Part shown: one piece after another, positions 5,599-7,279 of the stretch
Position numbering within the stretch: position 1 is the stretch's first letter
Layout: every line of letters begins with the position of its first letter
Source of the DNA: an uncultured Altererythrobacter sp.
GTDB taxonomy: Bacteria > Pseudomonadota > Alphaproteobacteria > Sphingomonadales > Sphingomonadaceae
Assembly (NCBI GenBank): GCA_938009055.1
Contig: CALLIO010000031.1
Span: forward strand, 1 to 7,279
Direction: 5' to 3'
Length of the DNA: 7,279 bases
The notes under the pieces: generated by a model
Seen by the model: the letters and a program-made list of their open reading frames with translations, nothing else
Database searches by the model: none
Told to the model about the DNA's origin: nothing
Made by a program: the position numbers and the translations under genes

Positions 5599-7170
5599 AT
5601 GAGCCTACTCAGGAATGTTGGGACGATTGGCGGGCTGACCGCGGTGAGCCGCGTGTTCGGCTTCGTGCGCGATGTGCTAATCGCGCGCGTTTTGGGCGCA
5701 ACCGCAATGGGCGATGCGTGGCAGCTTGCTTTCATGCTGCCCAACCTCTTCCGCCGCCTGTTTGCCGAAGGGGCCTTTGCCAGCGCCTTTGTCCCTTTGT
5801 TCAACCGCCGGATGAAGGATGATGGCGCTGTTGATGAAGCGCGCGCCTTTGCCGAAAGCATCCTTTCTGTCTTGCTCCCCACGCTGATCGTGTTTGGCGC
5901 GATGGCGATGCTGGTGATGCCGTGGGTGGTCGAGTATTTCCTGCCTGAAAACTTCCCGGACCATGCCGATAGCGTGGATGCAGCCATCCTGCTGGCGCGG
6001 GTCACCTTTCCCTATTTGCTATTTATGAGCCTTGCGACTTTGGTGGCCGCGATCCTCAATTCGCTGTCGCGCTTTGCAGCAGCCGCTGCTGCGCCGGTTC
6101 TCCTCAACATCTGCCTGATTGCAGCGCTGATCTATGGCGCGTCTTTGGAACCGGGCATGTTGGCACGGCGCAGCACAGCGCAAGCGATGGCTTGGGCGCT
6201 CTCATTGTCGGGCCTGCTGCAATTGATCTGGCTATGGGCGTTTATGAAGCGCGCAGGCTTTTCGCTCTCGCTCATCTTTCCGCGCATTGATGGCGGAGTG
6301 AAAGAGTTTGGCATTCTCATCATTCCGGCCATTTTCGGCGCGGGAATTTACCAGATCAGCCGCTTTGTCGATCTGTTTTTCCTCTCAACGCTTCCGGTTG
6401 GCAGCTACACCTATCTGCAAATGGCTGACCGCTGGAACCAGCTTCCGCTCGGCATCATCGGGATTGCGCTGGGCACAGCTATCCTGCCCGCGCTGTCCCG
6501 CCATCTGAGCCGCGCCGAAGATGACGACGCCGCGCGTCTGCAATCCAACGCGATTGAACTCGCCATGCTGCTGACCATCCCTTGCGCAGTGGCGCTGTTT
6601 TTCACCGGCACCGCTTTCGTGCGGGTGTTTATGGCGGGGCAAGCCTTTACCCAAGAGGACGCGGCGGTCACCGGCATGGTGGTTCAGGGATTGGTTCTGG
6701 GCCTGCCCGCCTATGTCCTGGTCAAAGTGCTCACGCCCAATTTCTTCGCACGCAAAGACACGCGCACGCCGGTAATCACGGCCGCAATCTCGTTGTTGAT
6801 CACCGTTGGGCTGAACATTGTCCTTGTCCCGCGCATTGGCGTTACCGGCCTTGCGATATCCGGAGCCGTAGGCGCGTGGTGCAATATCGTTCTGCTGGGC
6901 GGTATCCTGCAAACTCGCGGCTACTTCGCTCTGCCCGCCCCAGTAATCGGCCGGGTCGTCCGCATCGCGATTGCTTCAGCGGTCATGGGCGCGGCGCTGT
7001 ACGCGTTGATGCTCCGGATCGAACCTTGGTTTATTGGAACAGTCTTGGACAAAGCGCTGGGCATCGGGGCGATCCTCGCCGTCGGCGCGTTGACGTATGG
7101 CGGAGCGGGAGCGGCGCTCGGCATCCTCGACAAGGCCACCGTCCAGCGTTTGATCCGCCGGCAAGGGTGA
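5599..7170 (+). CDS. murJ: MurJ, lipid II flippase
   Basis: MurJ (MviN) is a polytopic inner-membrane protein of the MOP exporter superfamily that flips the peptidoglycan precursor lipid II from the cytoplasmic to the periplasmic leaflet. The 523-residue length fits the usual 14-helix family. Residues needed in E. coli MurJ are present at the same numbers: Arg18, Arg24, Asp39, Arg52 and the RRLFAEGAF segment at 52-60. The second charged pair lies in ADRWNQLPLGIIG, Asp277 and Arg278 (E. coli Asp269 and Arg270). NFFARKDTRTPV at 381-392 is another family motif. The ATG at 5599 has AGGG 8 nt upstream. No terminator is visible in the 42 bp after secB, so co-transcription is likely. Flipping of O-antigen units (Wzx) is excluded by the MurJ-specific N-terminal motif. 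Confidence 0.97.
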   Translation: MSLLRNVGTIGGLTAVSRVFGFVRDVLIARVLGATAMGDAWQLAFMLPNLFRRLFAEGAFASAFVPLFNRRMKDDGAVDEARAFAESILSVLLPTLIVFGAMAMLVMPWVVEYFLPENFPDHADSVDAAILLARVTFPYLLFMSLATLVAAILNSLSRFAAAAAAPVLLNICLIAALIYGASLEPGMLARRSTAQAMAWALSLSGLLQLIWLWAFMKRAGFSLSLIFPRIDGGVKEFGILIIPAIFGAGIYQISRFVDLFFLSTLPVGSYTYLQMADRWNQLPLGIIGIALGTAILPALSRHLSRAEDDDAARLQSNAIELAMLLTIPCAVALFFTGTAFVRVFMAGQAFTQEDAAVTGMVVQGLVLGLPAYVLVKVLTPNFFARKDTRTPVITAAISLLITVGLNIVLVPRIGVTGLAISGAVGAWCNIVLLGGILQTRGYFALPAPVIGRVVRIAIASAVMGAALYALMLRIEPWFIGTVLDKALGIGAILAVGALTYGGAGAALGILDKATVQRLIRRQG

Positions 7171-7212
7171 GCCCGTCTTGCGTCGGCCGCCTCATCTGCT
7201 AGGGGCGATTTC

Positions 7213-7279
7213 ATGACCGATTTGGATTTCACAGACCGTTTGGCCCGACCGCGTTTCGCGGTGCGCTGGCGGGCGGCCC
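7213..7279 (+). CDS. Start of an unidentified gene, cut by the window edge
   Basis: An ATG at 7213 follows a strong Shine-Dalgarno, AGGGG at 7201-7205 with 7 nt spacing, 42 bp after the murJ stop and on the same strand. The 22 visible codons read MTDLDFTDRLARPRFAVRWR and then two alanines, open to the edge. I do not recognise the protein from this. It is not the start of TrpS, which often follows murJ in alphaproteobacteria and would begin with an HxGH-containing segment. The short gap suggests it is transcribed with secB and murJ. Confidence 0.5.
   Translation, partial: MTDLDFTDRLARPRFAVRWRAA

Overview
The window looks like a chromosomal segment from an alphaproteobacterium of the order Sphingomonadales, most likely an Erythrobacter-like member of Erythrobacteraceae. 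This rests on moderately high GC, protein style, and a cluster typical of alphaproteobacteria: a Tim44-like protein (TimA), MltA and a stand-alone Smr protein, divergent from secB. The assignment is by recognition, not by a search. I see no transposase, integrase, tRNA, rRNA, CRISPR array or phage gene.

Left part (1-2249): a strong intrinsic terminator closes an upstream gene that lies outside the window. Next come a six-helix Pr6Pr-family membrane protein (+), a membrane-anchored LytTR DNA-binding regulator (-), and a small DUF2306-type membrane protein (+). The regulator is convergent with the first gene (4 bp between stops) and divergent from the second (about 210 bp between starts). This is the least understood part of the window.

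Middle (2252-4816): a minus-strand operon reads timA, mltA, smr. TimA is an inner-membrane-anchored Tim44-domain protein, MltA is a lipoprotein lytic transglycosylase, and the Smr protein starts on a TAATG junction with the mltA stop. The operon's distal end abuts the DUF2306 gene tail to tail with 2 bp between stops.

Right part (4817-7279): a 218 bp divergent intergenic region carries a perfect 8 bp inverted repeat. It is followed on the plus strand by secB (export chaperone) and, 42 bp later, murJ (lipid II flippase). A further plus-strand gene begins at 7213 behind a good Shine-Dalgarno and runs off the window.

Functionally, the middle and right parts form an envelope-biogenesis neighbourhood: protein export (SecB), peptidoglycan precursor flipping (MurJ), peptidoglycan remodelling (MltA) and an inner-membrane Tim44-like factor. 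All complete genes appear intact. Most of the window is ordinary core genome. The best leads for something less described are the LytTR membrane regulator with its two membrane-protein neighbours, and the inverted repeat between timA and secB.
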